DNA of 64,000 nucleotides from Acidobacteriaceae bacterium dw_441 (lineage in GTDB: Bacteria > Acidobacteriota > Terriglobia > Terriglobales > Acidobacteriaceae): contig JAAVVA010000003.1 in the NCBI GenBank assembly GCA_018449715.1, positions 372,001 to 436,000 on the forward strand, in the 5' to 3' direction. The position numbers and the translations under genes were made by a program. The first letter of the stretch is position 1; every line of letters begins with the position of its first letter. Positions 63,332 through 64,000 of the stretch are shown here, piece after piece. The notes beneath the pieces are model-generated. The model saw only the letters and a list, made by a program, of their open reading frames with translations. It was not told where the DNA came from and did no database searches.

Positions 63332-63691
63332 CTACGACTTTTCTTCCACTACAGGAGCAAGAACCCTCGCCATTGCATCGACAAGTCGTTCCCACCGAGA
63401 GGTCTCCGCATGTAACTGCTTTCTCCCCTTTGCGGTCAGTCGATAGAAACGCGCCTTACGATTGTTCTCCGAGATTCCGTCCTCTGCCGCAATCAGTCCC
63501 GATTGCAACAGACGTTGCAGCGCCGGGTACAGCGAACCATGTCCTACCTGCAGCATCTCCTCCGATCGTTGTTCAATCCTCCGCGCAATCGCATGCCCGT
63601 GCGTCTGTCCCGCTGCCAGCGTCTGCAGGATCAGTAGATCCAGCGTTCCCTGCATCAATTCAAGCTGTTTATTTTTCTCTCTGGTCGTCAT
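63332..63691 (-). CDS. PadR-family transcriptional regulator
   Basis: The product (119 residues from ATG 63691) has a winged-helix domain, opening [20 protein letters not shown] and then [19 protein letters not shown], with a C-terminal helix. It matches the PadR branch that accompanies ADOP permeases in Acidobacteriota. An upstream TTG at 63700 is less likely, because it lies upstream of the predicted transcription start. It overlaps an inverted repeat that is a probable self-operator. It likely represses itself and the permease until a ligand binds. Confidence 0.9.
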   Translation of the reverse strand: MTTREKNKQLELMQGTLDLLILQTLAAGQTHGHAIARRIEQRSEEMLQVGHGSLYPALQRLLQSGLIAAEDGISENNRKARFYRLTAKGRKQLHAETSRWERLVDAMARVLAPVVEEKS

Positions 63692-63724
63692 TCGACCCAA
63701 GGCTAGATCTGCTCAGGTCGAATG
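63689..63724. promoter_or_regulatory. Inverted repeat at the padR start (probable operator)
   Basis: CATTCGACC (63689-63697) and its exact complement GGTCGAATG (63716-63724) with an 18-base spacer lie across the padR promoter and overlap its ATG. Confidence 0.75.
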
Positions 63725-63728
63725 TCAA
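63700..63728 (-). promoter_or_regulatory. Promoter of padR-ADOP, probably leaderless
   Basis: On the minus strand TTGACA (63728-63723), a 17-base spacer and TAGCCT (63705-63700). The predicted start point is about 63693, two bases from the ATG at 63691. Confidence 0.65.
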
Positions 63729-63810
63729 GGGGAGTGTCTTGTCGTCTAACCGAATGGGACTTCTAAACAGCTTCAACCCCTCGGGCTAATATGTCAGTTC
63801 GAACCCGTAG

Positions 63811-63847
63811 TGTTCGTTTCTGGACACGCGCGGCAGGAAATGGACAC
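63811..63847 (+). promoter_or_regulatory. Candidate activator sites upstream of a sigma-54 promoter
   Basis: TGTTCG-TTTC-TGGACA (63811-63826) is an imperfect palindrome. TGGACAC recurs at 63821-63827 and 63841-63847, 20 bases apart. They lie about 70-100 bases before the sigma-54 element, a typical place for an enhancer-binding protein. Confidence 0.45.
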
Positions 63848-63908
63848 TTTTCGCGTGCGATGCAACATGAAAGCCCTGTACTTTGAATAAGTTTCGCTTC
63901 AATACTTA

Positions 63909-63924
63909 TGGCACGGGCCGTGCA
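63909..63924 (+). promoter_or_regulatory. Sigma-54 (RpoN) -24/-12 promoter
   Basis: TGGCACGGGCCGTGCA carries the -24 TGGCACG and a -12 GTGCA (consensus TTGCA, one mismatch) with correct spacing. The expected start is about 63935, 28 bases before the ATG at 63963. Confidence 0.7.
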
Positions 63925-63962
63925 GCTTACAGGGGAACGGTATCCGCGATCGAGGTGACGGG

Positions 63963-64000
63963 ATGGGGTTTTGGAATGAGGATATACAGCATGGCCTTCG
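63963..64000 (+). CDS. Start of an ADOP-type permease gene (cut by window edge)
   Basis: The first twelve codons read MGFWNEDIQHGL, similar to the N-terminal D-R/H-Y/G-L-R motif that opens many ADOP/MacB-type permeases. GAGGTG lies five bases before the ATG, and a sigma-54 promoter is just upstream. The rest is outside the window, so the call rests on this short segment and on the neighbouring ADOP gene. Confidence 0.45.
   Translation, partial: MGFWNEDIQHGL

Noticed and set aside
1-64000. tRNA, rRNA, CRISPR arrays or complete insertion sequences
   Set aside because: I scanned the gaps and saw no cloverleaf-like genes, spaced direct repeats or transposase frames.

Overview
The window looks like chromosomal DNA of an acidobacterium, probably class Terriglobia (family Acidobacteriaceae, Granulicella/Terriglobus/Edaphobacter-like). 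The evidence is a duplicated macrolide-exporter-type permease with its PadR regulator at 60.7-63.7 kb (the ADOP/PadR pair typical of Acidobacteriota), a B12-dependent ribonucleotide reductase, secreted lactonase-type beta-propeller lipoproteins, a LssY_C protein and fairly high GC content. This is inference from gene content; no 16S gene is present.

Region by region. 0-2.1 kb: the start of a histidine operon on the minus strand (hisI-hisG-hisD, hisD cut by the window edge). It is preceded by an unannotated 28-residue leader peptide with nine His codons, a promoter and a terminator, which together form a complete his attenuator. 2.3-4.7 kb: small secreted ComEA-like protein, PA-IL/LssY_C protein and DUF4397-type lipoprotein. 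4.8-10.7 kb: methyl-cycle genes ahcY and metK, separated by an MFS transporter and ada, then a RodZ-like HTH membrane protein. 11-18.9 kb: envelope genes (polymerase-like membrane protein, FtsX permease, GT-C glycosyltransferase, MlaD-type lipid-binding protein with 34-residue repeats) and an M13 peptidase. 19.1-23.1 kb: three tandem beta-propeller lipoproteins. 23.1-31.5 kb: acyltransferase, then the minus-strand translation cluster rplM-rpsI, rpsB-tsf, ccmC-ccmD, pyrH; also a GT87-like protein and acpS. 31.6-36 kb: small proteins, one multiply frameshifted outer-membrane gene and a LolD/MacB-type ATPase. 36-42.1 kb: M1 peptidase, CorA, a redoxin-carbonic anhydrase-bestrophin operon, Dabb and HNH proteins. 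42.3-49.1 kb: a 1080-residue patatin-like membrane protein and NrdJ. 49.7-60.5 kb: a more accessory stretch with oleate hydratase, epoxide-hydrolase-like and SDR enzymes, two AraC-type regulators, and an exported DJ-1/PfpI protein next to a regulator carrying the same fold. 60.7-64 kb: the ADOP permease with PadR, and the first codons of a second ADOP-type gene behind a sigma-54 promoter.

How genes work together: hisI/hisG/hisD are controlled together by the leader. ahcY and metK serve the same SAM cycle from separate transcripts. Carbonic anhydrase and bestrophin overlap by four bases and probably handle bicarbonate together. The SDR and epoxide-hydrolase-like genes overlap by four bases and lie divergent to an AraC regulator.

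The most notable observation is the his attenuator, which has all four mutually exclusive RNA segments and a leader peptide that is probably translated from a leaderless transcript. Other points of interest are a patatin catalytic dyad split by a membrane domain, a compact metK leader RNA, PadR and sigma-54 control sites around the ADOP genes, and frameshifts concentrated in two genes. No tRNA, rRNA, CRISPR array or intact insertion sequence was seen.
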